DNA of 33,912 nt from an uncultured Anaerolineae bacterium. GTDB taxonomy: Bacteria > Chloroflexota > Anaerolineae > Anaerolineales > Villigracilaceae. Position numbers and translations under genes: made by a program. Shown here in pieces: positions 24,967-32,962 of this stretch. Location: NCBI GenBank assembly GCA_903910795.1, contig CAIWAX010000206.1:1-33912 (forward strand), given 5' to 3'. The stretch's first letter is position 1. The number at the start of each line of letters is the position of its first letter. A model generated the notes under the pieces. The model was not told where the DNA came from, did no database searches, and saw only the letters and a program-made list of their open reading frames with translations.

Positions 24967-24972
24967 ATCATA
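24967..24972 (-). promoter_or_regulatory. -10 box of the Thr/Pro-rich gene
   Basis: TATGAT on the minus strand with 6 nt to the GTG start at 24960; no SD present. Confidence 0.4.
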
Positions 24973-25025
24973 ACATGCCTGTAGTAAGCGGGCAAGTCAA
25001 AACACATAGGAACGCAGTCGTAGGT

Positions 25026-25031
25026 TAAAAT
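25026..25031 (+). promoter_or_regulatory. -10-like box of sbcC
   Basis: TAAAAT with 6 nt to the ATG at 25038, no SD sequence and no good -35. Together with the divergent box it fits a leaderless divergent promoter pair in 77 bp. Confidence 0.35.
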
Positions 25032-25037
25032 AAAAAC

Positions 25038-27947
25038 ATGATACCCGTCCGGTTAAAAATTTCAGGCTTTCTATCCTACCACGACCCGGTTGAGGTCGAT
25101 TTCACCACATTCGAGCTGGCTTGTATATCTGGGCAAAATGGAGCCGGGAAATCATCCCTGCTGGATGCCATCACCTGGGCATTGTTTGGGCAGGCACGCA
25201 AAAAGGATGACTCCCTGATCAACAGCGCGAGCGACAGTGCCGAAGTAGTCTTTGTTTTTGAGTATGAGCAAAATGTTTACCGAATCCAGCGCATCATGCC
25301 GCGCGGTAAAACCGGCATCCTGGAATTCCAAATCCAAAATGCGCATGGATACAAACCGCTGACAGAGGCGACTTCACGTGCGACTCAGGCACGGATTGAA
25401 TCGACACTTCACCTTGACTACGAAACCTTCGTAAACGCTTCCTTTTTCTTGCAGGGTAAGGCGGACCAGTTCACACAGCAACGCCCGACAGATCGAAAAC
25501 GAATCCTGGCCAGCATCCTGGGGCTGGAAATCTGGGAAACCTACCGCGAGCGCACTGCCGAGATGCGCAAAGTCATCGAAGGCGATCTAAGTTCCACCAC
25601 CGGCCGGATCGCTGAAATCAACCTGGAACTGGCCGAGGAGCCCTCACGTAAAACCCGTCTGAAAGAACTGGGAACTGACCTGGCTCGTTTGGCAGAAACC
25701 CGAAAAACTCAGGAACTGATCCTGAATTCCAGTAAACAAGCCCAGGAGAACTTGAAGCGCCAGCAAGTAACAGTGGAGCAACTCTCCGCGCAAATCGCGC
25801 GCGGAACAAGTGTTCTAAACGCTGAGTTTGCCCGCCGGGCAGGCCGGATTAAGGAGCGTGATCAACACCAGAGCGTTGTTTCCAGCGCAGTAGCAGTTGA
25901 AGCGGCTTACCATGACTGGCAGGCCGCCAGGCTGAAACTTGAAAAATGGGACATACTGGCAGAGACTTTCCGAGAACAGGAACGCGAACGCCATGAACCG
26001 CTGGCAAAAATCGGATCCGAACAAGCCCGCCTGGAGCAGGAAAGAGCTGGCCTGACGCGCGGCAGCCGGGAGAATTCCGAACGGATGGAACAATTGCAAC
26101 GATTAGAAACCGAGGAAGCTCAAACCCAAAAAGAACTCGCCGAATTGGATGAGAGACTTAAGCGGCGCACCCAGTTGGAGCAGTCTCAAGCGATCATTTC
26201 CAGGTTTCGCGAACAGGCCAGGCTGCGCCAGGGTCCACTAACAGAAATTAGTACCGAGCAAGCCAGACTGGAACAGGAACGAAAAACACTCGAAAAGCAG
26301 GCTGAATCAATCGAAATGCAGCGCAGCGCGATAGGCAAGCTGCGCTTGGAACTGGATGAAGCCCAGCTAAAATTAACCCAGACTGAAAGCCAGTTGAATG
26401 AATTGAAAGAATTGGAAGGACAGGTTCAAACCAAAAGAGAGCTTACTTCGGTTTTAAAGAACAGCAATGATCGTCTGAAACTTGAAATGGACACTTTAAA
26501 AGACCGCATTAAAAAGCTGGAGGGAACGGAGGGCGCCACATGCCCGCTTTGCGGCCAGCCGCTCAACCCTGCCGACCGCCAAAATTTAATCGCAAATCTA
26601 AAAGGTGAGGGTCAGGAAAAGGGTGATGAATACCGCCAAAACAAGGCCGATCTCGAAAAACTGACTTCCGAAATCGCGGCACTGAATTCCAGAACCACTG
26701 GTATTGCGCAGATTGAGAGGAATCGGCTTTTCCACACCAGCAACCTGTCTCTAATCCAGGAACGCATTCAGACGAACCAGCAAGCCGTTACCGGCTGGGA
26801 GGAAAAGGATGCCAGGCGACTGGCACAGGTGGCAGATATCCTAAAAATGGGCGATTATTGCGGGCCAGCCCGCCAGAACCTGGCCCGCATTGATCGCGAA
26901 CTTGAAGCAATCGGGAAAGCGCTGGGGCTCAAAGGCTCCGCTGAGCGATCAATATTCGAAAGCGTTGAGAAGAAAGTTCAGGAGATTGAGGCTGAGCTGC
27001 AGGAACTCAAGAGTCTTGAAGAAGAACGCTTACAACACAGTTCCCGCGCCGCAAGGCTTGGCGAACAGATCAATAATCTGCGCAGCACCATCCAGGATTG
27101 GCATGCGAAAGGCCAACCACGGCTGGATGAGATTTCCAACATCCTGACTGCGGGCAGCTTTTCGATGGAAGAACGCGAAAAACTGGCAAGAATTGATGAA
27201 AAATTAAAAATACTCGGATACGATACCGGTGCACATGAAATCGCCCGGCGCATCGAACTGAGTGGGCGTTCCAGCGAGGAAGGGGTACGCGCCCTGGGAG
27301 CCGCGCGTGCGGCGCTAACACCGATCGAGCGCGAGCTTGAAGATATCCAATCACAAATCGATCGGATGCGCGCTGATCTCAATACCCTCCAAACTGGCTT
27401 TGAAACTGAGAATAACAACCTTAATGACATGAAGGCTAACCTTCCGGATGTGCTGGCAGCCGAAAAAGCACTACTGGAGGCCCGCGAACGTGAAAATATT
27501 TTGACCCGCGAAGTTGGCGCGGCCCAACAAAAAGTAAACGTGCTGGCTGACCTGCTGAAAAGAAAAACCAGCCTGGAAATCCAACGCGAAGAACTGGCGC
27601 TGCAAATCAAGAACCATAAAGCACTTGAACGGGCTTTTGGAAAGGACGGCGTCCCAGCGCTGTTGATCGAGCAGGCTCTGCCGCAAATTGAGGAAAAAGC
27701 CAATGAACTGCTTGACCGGCTTTCCAACGGCAGCATGAATGTGCGCTTTGTGACTCAAACAAGCTATAGGGATAAAAAACGCGAGGATTTGAAGGAAACG
27801 CTCGAAATCCAATCAGTGACGGCTCTGGAACACGCGATTACGAAATGTTCTCGGGCGGCGAAGCTTTCAGGGTCAACTTTTCCATCCGGCTGGCGCTTTC
27901 TGAAATCCTGGCGCGGCGTACCGGTGCCCGCCTGCAAACCCTGGTAA
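25038..27947 (+). CDS. sbcC: SbcC-like SMC-family nuclease ATPase, interrupted by a frameshift near 27811
   Basis: The ATPase subunit of the SbcCD (Mre11-Rad50-like) DNA-end processing complex. The N-terminal lobe carries Walker A GQNGAGKSS and the Q-loop region FFLQGKADQF. Two long coiled-coil arms flank a zinc hook CPLCGQPL (Cys502, Cys505). At about 27811 the frame changes: after TLEIQ the expected ISDGSGTRDYEMFSGGE continues in another frame. Adding one base to the AA in CCAATC restores a 1031-aa protein ending at 28132, a normal SbcC size (E. coli about 1048). As read, residues after about 925 are nonsense and the protein lacks the ABC signature and Walker B. No sbcD lies beside it. There is no slippery heptamer, so an error or recent mutation is likelier than programmed shifting. 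Confidence 0.85.
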   Translation: MIPVRLKISGFLSYHDPVEVDFTTFELACISGQNGAGKSSLLDAITWALFGQARKKDDSLINSASDSAEVVFVFEYEQNVYRIQRIMPRGKTGILEFQIQNAHGYKPLTEATSRATQARIESTLHLDYETFVNASFFLQGKADQFTQQRPTDRKRILASILGLEIWETYRERTAEMRKVIEGDLSSTTGRIAEINLELAEEPSRKTRLKELGTDLARLAETRKTQELILNSSKQAQENLKRQQVTVEQLSAQIARGTSVLNAEFARRAGRIKERDQHQSVVSSAVAVEAAYHDWQAARLKLEKWDILAETFREQERERHEPLAKIGSEQARLEQERAGLTRGSRENSERMEQLQRLETEEAQTQKELAELDERLKRRTQLEQSQAIISRFREQARLRQGPLTEISTEQARLEQERKTLEKQAESIEMQRSAIGKLRLELDEAQLKLTQTESQLNELKELEGQVQTKRELTSVLKNSNDRLKLEMDTLKDRIKKLEGTEGATCPLCGQPLNPADRQNLIANLKGEGQEKGDEYRQNKADLEKLTSEIAALNSRTTGIAQIERNRLFHTSNLSLIQERIQTNQQAVTGWEEKDARRLAQVADILKMGDYCGPARQNLARIDRELEAIGKALGLKGSAERSIFESVEKKVQEIEAELQELKSLEEERLQHSSRAARLGEQINNLRSTIQDWHAKGQPRLDEISNILTAGSFSMEEREKLARIDEKLKILGYDTGAHEIARRIELSGRSSEEGVRALGAARAALTPIERELEDIQSQIDRMRADLNTLQTGFETENNNLNDMKANLPDVLAAEKALLEARERENILTREVGAAQQKVNVLADLLKRKTSLEIQREELALQIKNHKALERAFGKDGVPALLIEQALPQIEEKANELLDRLSNGSMNVRFVTQTSYRDKKREDLKETLEIQSVTALEHAITKCSRAAKLSGSTFPSGWRFLKSWRGVPVPACKPW

Positions 27948-28132
27948 TTGATGAAGGCTTCGGCTCACAGGATACCCAGGGCCGCCAGCGTCTGATTGAA
28001 GCTATTAATCAAGTCAAGCTCGATTTCTCTAAAATATTAATCATTACCCATCTGGATGAATTAAAAGAGGCCTTCCCCAATCGGATCGAAGTGGAAAAAA
28101 CCCCTTCAGGTTCTACAGTGAGGGTAATGTGA
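27845..28132 (+). CDS. sbcC: C-terminal ATPase lobe of SbcC (frameshifted remainder)
   Basis: The continuation of the preceding gene in another frame. It has the ABC signature FSGGEAFRVNF, Walker B plus D-loop LVIDEGFGSQD and the H-loop ITHLDEL, and ends 19 bp before the glycosyltransferase gene. The correct-frame homology begins near 27813, before any start codon, so 27845 is only the first in-frame ATG and not a real start. It should be read as part of one gene spanning 25038-28132. Confidence 0.85.
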   Translation: MFSGGEAFRVNFSIRLALSEILARRTGARLQTLVIDEGFGSQDTQGRQRLIEAINQVKLDFSKILIITHLDELKEAFPNRIEVEKTPSGSTVRVM

Positions 28133-28151
28133 ATCACAGAGAGAACAATTA

Positions 28152-29324
28152 ATGATGTATTTGTTGTTATCGAGCAGTTTATTTTTTTTCGCCCTGATTA
28201 TAGTTTTTTGGCTGCACAACCAGGCCTGGCTGGAAATCCTCACACCGCCAGTCCTACCGCCAACCAGCGGGCCATTTGTGTCGATCATCGTGCCTGCCCG
28301 CAACGAAGAATCGAACATCCGCCGTTGCGTAGAAGCCCTGCTGGATCAGGATTATCCAAATTTTGAAATCATCATTCTGGATGACCGATCCACAGATGGC
28401 ACCTCAGCGATTTTGAAAGAACTCTCCAATCGTAATCAGCGCCTGATTGTCCTACCCGGCTTAGAACTACCGGCAGGCTGGGCCGGCAAACCCCACGCTC
28501 TTTACCAGTCGGCGGAAGTAGCCAGGGGCGATTGGCTTTTGTTTATTGATGCGGACACTTTCCTGACTGAAAACGCCCTATCAGCCTCGCTGGCCAGTGC
28601 CAAAAAGACCGGAGCCGATTTATACACGGTCATGACCGAACAGATCACCGGCTCTTTCTGGGAAAAAACGGTCATGCCACTGGTGATGACGGCCCTATCA
28701 GTTGGCTTTTCGCCCAAACGGGTAAATGACCCAACCACTAAGGATGCGATTGCAAACGGGCAGTTTATCCTGATCAAGCGCAGTGTTTACGATGCCATCG
28801 GAGGACATAAAAAGCTCCATAACCTGATTGTTGAGGATAAAGCCATTTCCGAACAGGTCAAATGGAGCGGCTACCGATTGATCGTAGCAGATGGGCGCGG
28901 AGTGGCCCGCACACGCATGTACACAACCTTTCCTCAAATGTGGGAAGGTTGGACCAAGAACATTTACCTGGGATTATCCGACCGGCCAGGGCTGATGCTG
29001 CTGGGTGTTTTCGGCGCTTTTCTGGCTCTGATGGCCGCTGTGGCACTACCCCTCTGGCCGCTGTTAGGATTGGCCTGGCTGCTAAACGGCGGCGGACAGG
29101 CTTCTCTGGCAGTGGTTGTTCAGGCATTATTGATCTGGGGCACCATTCTTTTCTTCAGAGCCAGGGTAGCTCGCCAGATGGGCATCTCGATCTGGTATGC
29201 GCTGACTACACCGCTTGGAGCAGGCGTCTTTGCCGCGATGATGGCCACTTCTGCCTGGAAGGTGCTCTCCGGCAAGGGTGTCACCTGGAAGGGACGCCGT
29301 TACGATCCGAAGGTGATCCGATAA
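28152..29324 (+). CDS. Membrane glycosyltransferase, GT2 family
   Basis: A 390-aa GT-A fold transferase with an N-terminal hydrophobic segment (about 3-22) and three or four C-terminal membrane segments (about 280-375). Motifs: VPARNEE (48-53), LDDRSTDG (Asp77, Asp78), the metal-binding DAD (133-135), an EDKAISEQ acceptor/catalytic region and QMWEGWTKN. The layout (GNDS-like donor pocket with PAGWAGKPHAL) recalls hopanoid- or carotenoid-associated GT2 enzymes. Neighbours do not confirm this, so the acceptor is left open as a lipid-linked substrate. It lies 19 bp after the sbcC reading frame and 19 bp before a methyltransferase gene, apparently co-transcribed with it. The SD is weak (AGAGAG). 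Confidence 0.85.
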   Translation: MMYLLLSSSLFFFALIIVFWLHNQAWLEILTPPVLPPTSGPFVSIIVPARNEESNIRRCVEALLDQDYPNFEIIILDDRSTDGTSAILKELSNRNQRLIVLPGLELPAGWAGKPHALYQSAEVARGDWLLFIDADTFLTENALSASLASAKKTGADLYTVMTEQITGSFWEKTVMPLVMTALSVGFSPKRVNDPTTKDAIANGQFILIKRSVYDAIGGHKKLHNLIVEDKAISEQVKWSGYRLIVADGRGVARTRMYTTFPQMWEGWTKNIYLGLSDRPGLMLLGVFGAFLALMAAVALPLWPLLGLAWLLNGGGQASLAVVVQALLIWGTILFFRARVARQMGISIWYALTTPLGAGVFAAMMATSAWKVLSGKGVTWKGRRYDPKVIR

Positions 29325-29343
29325 TACGAATTCTGGAGCAGGT

Positions 29344-30048
29344 ATGAAATCAAGTGTCGAACAAATCCGCGCACGTTTTGACAAGGATGTGGATCGTTTT
29401 TCCAATCTGGAAAACGGTCACTCTGCCACCATCGATTCACCATTGGTGCTAGAGTTGATGACGCGCGCGGCAGCGGCGATCAACCCGGGCGCAACCAACC
29501 TCTTGGACATCGGTTGCGGAGCTGGAAATTACTCGCTAAAATTACTGCAACGCATCCCCAATTTGAATGTCACCTTGCTCGATCTGAGCTACCCCATGCT
29601 GGAACGCGCTACCCAGCGCATCCGGCCACATACAACCGGTGATATCCAGGCCATCCAGGCCGATATCCGCGAGGTGGAACTTGATTCCGCCCATTATGAC
29701 ATCATCCTGGCCGGGGCAGTTTTTCATCATCTACGCGGCGAAGATGAATGGCAATCCGTCTTTGAGAAATGTTACCATTCGCTCAAGCCCGGCGGCTCGA
29801 TTTGGATATCCGATCTGATCGAACACTCCAATCCACTGGTGCAGGTGCTAATGTGGGAACGTTATGGAAATTACTTACAAGAGCTTGGCGGCCAAACCTA
29901 CTGCGAGAAGGTTTTTGACTATATTGAACAGGAAGACACACCTCGGCCCTTAATATTCCAACTCGATATGCTGCGCAAGGCTGGTTTTCCCAATGTTGAG
30001 ATTTTGCACAAAAACAGCGTTTTCGCCGCCTATGGGGCGATCAAGTAG
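29344..30048 (+). CDS. Class I SAM-dependent methyltransferase
   Basis: A 234-aa Rossmann methyltransferase. Motif I is LLDIGCGAGNYS (53-64); an acidic residue ends the second strand (LLDLS), and motif IV/post-motif lies around DIILAGAVFHHL. The substrate is unknown. GGAG lies 6 nt before the ATG. It follows the GT2 gene closely, so the two could modify the same lipid or polysaccharide, which is inference. It is of a generic UbiE/small-molecule type by appearance and has no signal peptide. Confidence 0.87.
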   Translation: MKSSVEQIRARFDKDVDRFSNLENGHSATIDSPLVLELMTRAAAAINPGATNLLDIGCGAGNYSLKLLQRIPNLNVTLLDLSYPMLERATQRIRPHTTGDIQAIQADIREVELDSAHYDIILAGAVFHHLRGEDEWQSVFEKCYHSLKPGGSIWISDLIEHSNPLVQVLMWERYGNYLQELGGQTYCEKVFDYIEQEDTPRPLIFQLDMLRKAGFPNVEILHKNSVFAAYGAIK

Positions 30049-30093
30049 ATTGATAAACCTTATCCACCAAAAATCAACGCAGATCAGAAAAAA

Positions 30094-30110
30094 TGAGCTT
30101 ATAAAGCTCA
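30094..30110. terminator. Hairpin after the methyltransferase gene
   Basis: TGAGCTT (30094-30100) and AAGCTCA (30104-30110) form a 7-bp stem with a 3-nt loop. The T-rich stretch (CTTTTGTAATTT) begins only 6 nt later, so it is at best a weak terminator. Confidence 0.35.
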
Positions 30111-30170
30111 GGCAGCTTTTGTAATTTCGTCAATGGCGCCTGTCAAAACGTGCAAACGCGAAATTATTGC

Positions 30171-30199
30171 TTGACAATCCCTATCCGAAATGATATATT
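30171..30199 (+). promoter_or_regulatory. Strong sigma70-type promoter of the lysC-asd operon
   Basis: TTGACA (30171-30176), an exact 17-nt spacer and TATATT (30194-30199). The predicted start near 30206 is only about 4 nt before the leader-peptide ATG. It is the best promoter by consensus in the window. Confidence 0.85.
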
Positions 30200-30209
30200 T
30201 GCGCCCATT

Positions 30210-30287
30210 ATGCGCTTGACCGGTATGACAATGACTACCACTACTACTACCTTGCGGGAAACCCGTGGGGTTTTGGTGTTTGGGTAA
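30210..30287 (+). CDS. Threonine-rich leader peptide controlling lysC-asd
   Basis: A 25-codon ORF starting MRLTGMTMTTTTTT and ending VLVFG-stop. It contains six consecutive Thr codons (30234-30251) and nine Thr in all, with no Ile or Lys codons. It begins a few nucleotides after the predicted transcription start, without an SD, so it would be translated as a leaderless message. Internal ATGs at 30225 and 30231 are alternative starts. Its place between a strong promoter and a Rho-independent terminator, ahead of aspartate kinase, is that of thrL in enterobacteria. The run of Thr codons is the sensor: scarcity of charged tRNA-Thr stalls the ribosome here. Confidence 0.85.
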   Translation: MRLTGMTMTTTTTTLRETRGVLVFG

Positions 30288-30343
30288 AGTCAGTCTGCAA
30301 CGGCTAAACCGACCATCAGCACTCCACGGCTAACGTGGGGTGC
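30249..30343 (+). promoter_or_regulatory. Ribosome-mediated threonine attenuator (alternative hairpins)
   Basis: Segment 1 (30249-30258, overlapping the last Thr codon) pairs with segment 2 (30262-30271) in a 10-bp hairpin with AAA loop and three G-T wobbles. Segment 2 (CGTGGGGT, 30264-30271) can instead pair with segment 3 (ACTCCACG, 30321-30328). Segment 3 otherwise pairs with segment 4 (30334-30343), whose CGTGGGGT repeats segment 2 exactly. Stalling at the Thr codons covers segment 1, frees segment 2 and prevents the terminator. Fast translation, or no translation, allows it. TGGT (30274-30277) with ACCA (30312-30315) may extend the antiterminator. Confidence 0.8.
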
Positions 30344-30350
30344 TTTTTTT
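30319..30350 (+). terminator. Attenuator terminator upstream of lysC
   Basis: GCACTCCACG (30319-30328), loop GCTAA, then CGTGGGGTGC (30334-30343) form a 10-bp stem with one G-T pair, followed by seven T (30344-30350). It lies 16 bp before the lysC start codon, so when formed it stops expression of the operon. Confidence 0.9.
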
Positions 30351-30365
30351 ATCACAGGAGACATT

Positions 30366-31799
30366 ATGACTGAAAGATCGACTCAAACCCTCGTTATGAA
30401 ATTTGGCGGCACTTCGGTCGGTACTTCCGAAGCCATGGCACAGGCCGCGGAAATTGTAAAACAGGCCCGCACTGAATGGGGCAACGTGGTGGTTGTGACT
30501 TCCGCCATTTCGGGAGCCACGAATGCCATGCTTGACAGCGCCACACACGCCGCACGCGGCGACTTGCAGGTGCTACTCGAAACAGAACGCAGCCTGTTTG
30601 CTCGTCACCAAGAAATCAGTGCCGCGCAAATTTCTGACCCAGCGTTACGAGCCAGGGTCACTCAGGAAATCTCCGGATTATTCGCCAGCTTCGGGGACCT
30701 GTGCCGCGCCATTTCGGTATTAGGCGAAGCCAGCCCACGCGCCCTGGATGCAGTAGCATCGCTCGGTGAGCGCCTCAGTGTGCGACTGCTCGCCGCAGTC
30801 TGCCAATCTCACGGGGTGGCAAGCCAATTCGTTGAATCAACTGCATGTGTGGTCACCAACAATAGTTTTCAGAATGCTCATCCCGATTTTGACGCCACAA
30901 CCCTGGCGACCCGAGCTACGCTCAAACCACTGTTGAATGCCGGGATCGTTCCAGTGGTGACCGGCTTTATTGGGGCAACGCCTGAAGGAGTGGTGACCAC
31001 GCTCGGCCGCGGTGGCAGCGATTACTCCGCAGCCATCCTGGGGGCGGTCCTGCCTGCGGACGATGTCTGGATCTGGACAGATGTGGATGGTGTCATGACC
31101 GCTGACCCGCGAATGGTTCCAAATGCCCGCACGTTGCCTGAAATCACTTACGCCGAAATCGCCGAACTGGCCTACTATGGCGCCAAGGTGCTGCACCCCA
31201 AGACCGTTCGACCGGTGGTGGAAGCCGGTATCGGTCTGCGCATCTGCAACACCTTCAACCCAACGCATCCCGGCACGCGCCTGGTGACAAACAACAAAAA
31301 CGGCGGGGCACCCAACGGTGATAAGGTCATTAAAGCCGTGACGGCTATCCGCAAACAGCGCCTGATCACCATTGAAGGGCGCGGTATGTTGGGCGTTCCT
31401 GGCGTGGCTGCTCGCACCTTCGCGGCGGTGGCCTCCACTGGCACCAGCGTGCCGCTTATCACCCAGGCTTCTTCTGAACAATCGATTTGCTTCGCAATCC
31501 CTGGCGATTCCGCAGACCTGGTGCTGGCTGCTCTGGCGAAGGTGTTTGCTATCGAACTGGCTGACCATGATATCGACCAGGTGTGGGCCACTGAAGACGT
31601 ATCTATCATTACGGTGGTCGGCTCAGGCACGCGCAACACACCAGTTGTGCCCGGACAGATTTTCACCAGGTTAGGCGAGATTGGTGTCAATGTCCTGGCC
31701 ATCGCCCACGGATCATCAGATGTCTCGATCAGCATGGTGGTGGAAAGCGTCCATGACGCGGATTCTGTGCGCGCGCTGCATGATTTAATCGTGAAGTAA
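30366..31799 (+). CDS. lysC: Aspartate kinase
   Basis: Phosphorylates aspartate, the first step to lysine, threonine, methionine and isoleucine. The N-terminal amino-acid kinase domain opens with MKFGGTSVG (11-19) and includes a GRGGSDYSA nucleotide segment and TDVDGVMTADPR. Two ACT domains (about 325-477; GRGMLGVPGVAARTF and IFTRLGEIGVNVLAI) provide feedback binding of an end product. At 477 aa it resembles the monofunctional ThrA/LysC-III type; no homoserine dehydrogenase is fused. AGGAG lies 6 nt before the ATG. It is preceded by a threonine attenuator, so expression is expected to rise when Thr-tRNA is short, and the ACT domains add a second, enzyme-level control. Co-transcribed with asd, 44 bp downstream. 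Confidence 0.95.
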   Translation: MTERSTQTLVMKFGGTSVGTSEAMAQAAEIVKQARTEWGNVVVVTSAISGATNAMLDSATHAARGDLQVLLETERSLFARHQEISAAQISDPALRARVTQEISGLFASFGDLCRAISVLGEASPRALDAVASLGERLSVRLLAAVCQSHGVASQFVESTACVVTNNSFQNAHPDFDATTLATRATLKPLLNAGIVPVVTGFIGATPEGVVTTLGRGGSDYSAAILGAVLPADDVWIWTDVDGVMTADPRMVPNARTLPEITYAEIAELAYYGAKVLHPKTVRPVVEAGIGLRICNTFNPTHPGTRLVTNNKNGGAPNGDKVIKAVTAIRKQRLITIEGRGMLGVPGVAARTFAAVASTGTSVPLITQASSEQSICFAIPGDSADLVLAALAKVFAIELADHDIDQVWATEDVSIITVVGSGTRNTPVVPGQIFTRLGEIGVNVLAIAHGSSDVSISMVVESVHDADSVRALHDLIVK

Positions 31800-31843
31800 A
31801 TCTTTAAATCATTTTTTTACACGAAGTTAGAAGGAGTATTCTG

Positions 31844-32899
31844 ATGAATCAACCTATCCCTGTTGCAGTAATCGGTGCCACTGGCTCTGTTGGACAGCGT
31901 TTTGTTTCGCTGCTCGATCAACACCCCTGGTTCAAAGTCGTCGCACTGGCAGCCTCCGATCGTTCCGAAGGCAAGTCCTACGCCAACGCCTGCCGATGGG
32001 TCCTTTCTGACCCTATGCCGGAATGGGCGCGCAATATGGTGCTCGTTCCATCCACACCCGAAGCCATCAAAGGTGCCAGGATCGTATTCTCGGCTCTGCC
32101 CGCTGACCAGGCAAAAGACCTGGAACCTGAATTTGCAAAAACCGGTTTCGCAGTTTGCTCCAACGCTTCCTCCTATCGGCGTGACAGCGATGTGCCGCTC
32201 TTGCTACCCGAGGTTAACGCTGACCATATTCAACTTGTCCGACAACAACGCCAAAATCGTGGCTGGAGCGGCTGCATTCTGACCAATCCAAACTGCACGA
32301 GCACTGGGTTAACTGTTGCACTCAAGGCCCTGGATGACCAGTTTCAACTCAAAAAGGTTTTTGTAGTTTCCCTGCAGGCGCTTTCCGGTGCAGGATACCC
32401 GGGCGTTCCTTCCCTGGACATCATCGACAACGTCATCCCCAACATTGGCGGCGAGGAAGAAAAAGTGGAATGGGAGCCACGCAAAATGCTTGGAAAGCTG
32501 GGTGATAAGGGTGTTGAGTTGGCTGAAGCGCGTTTCTCGGCGCATACCAACCGCGTGGCAGTGGTAGACGGTCACATTGTGTGCGCCAGCATGGAATTTG
32601 CAGCACCGGTTTCTCCCGAGGCTGCTCGGCAGGCGCTTGTTACTTACCAGGCCCCGGAGATCGTCCGGGGGCTGCCATCTACACCACGACCCATCATTGT
32701 TTACCGGGAAGAATCCGACCGTCCGCAGCCACGCCTGGATCGTATGACGGGCAAAGGCATGACCACCGTGGTTGGGCGTGTACGCTCCGACCCACTGTTT
32801 CACATCAAATTCGTGGTGCTTTCACATAACACCATCCGCGGCGCAGCAGGCGGCTCTATCTACAATGCTGAACTCCTCGTTCAGGAAGAACTGCTTTAA
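31844..32899 (+). CDS. asd: Aspartate-semialdehyde dehydrogenase
   Basis: Reduces aspartyl phosphate to aspartate semialdehyde with NADPH, the second step after LysC. The N-terminal dinucleotide motif is GATGSVGQRF (11-20), the active-site Cys151 lies in TNPNCTSTGL, and the C-terminal NTIRGAAGGS segment is characteristic. Length (351 aa) and motifs fit the archaeal/fungal-like class of the enzyme rather than the E. coli type. AAGGAG lies 7 nt before the ATG. Second gene of the threonine-attenuated operon; it ends at a terminator shared with the convergent regulator gene. Confidence 0.95.
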   Translation: MNQPIPVAVIGATGSVGQRFVSLLDQHPWFKVVALAASDRSEGKSYANACRWVLSDPMPEWARNMVLVPSTPEAIKGARIVFSALPADQAKDLEPEFAKTGFAVCSNASSYRRDSDVPLLLPEVNADHIQLVRQQRQNRGWSGCILTNPNCTSTGLTVALKALDDQFQLKKVFVVSLQALSGAGYPGVPSLDIIDNVIPNIGGEEEKVEWEPRKMLGKLGDKGVELAEARFSAHTNRVAVVDGHIVCASMEFAAPVSPEAARQALVTYQAPEIVRGLPSTPRPIIVYREESDRPQPRLDRMTGKGMTTVVGRVRSDPLFHIKFVVLSHNTIRGAAGGSIYNAELLVQEELL

Positions 32900-32910
32900 A
32901 ATAGAATCAA

Positions 32911-32947
32911 AAACCTGGCGAGTGTCGATTTGACATCCGCCAGGTTT
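32911..32947. terminator. Bidirectional terminator between asd and the XRE-cupin gene
   Basis: AAACCTGGCG (32911-32920) and CGCCAGGTTT (32938-32947) form a perfect 10-bp stem, with an inner TGTC/GACA extension. On the minus strand the stem runs into TTTTT, making a good terminator for the regulator gene. On the plus strand only GTTTAAT follows. Confidence 0.8.
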
Positions 32948-32962
32948 AATCGATCGTATTGA

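Noticed and set aside
26978-27736. 252-aa minus-strand ORF, Ser-rich
   Set aside because: It is antisense to the sbcC coiled coil; its Ser/Arg-rich composition is the mirror of Glu/Leu/Arg codons and it has no motifs.
27795-27830. Programmed frameshift in sbcC
   Set aside because: No slippery heptamer, no downstream pseudoknot evident, and SbcC is not known to use recoding; error or mutation is more likely.
30200-30365. Lysine riboswitch as the control of lysC
   Set aside because: The leader is about 150 nt with a translated Thr-rich ORF and a simple three-hairpin layout; it does not have the long multi-stem lysine aptamer.
30837-31568. 243-aa minus-strand ORF
   Set aside because: Shadow of lysC in the opposite strand; lysC has complete motifs and an SD.
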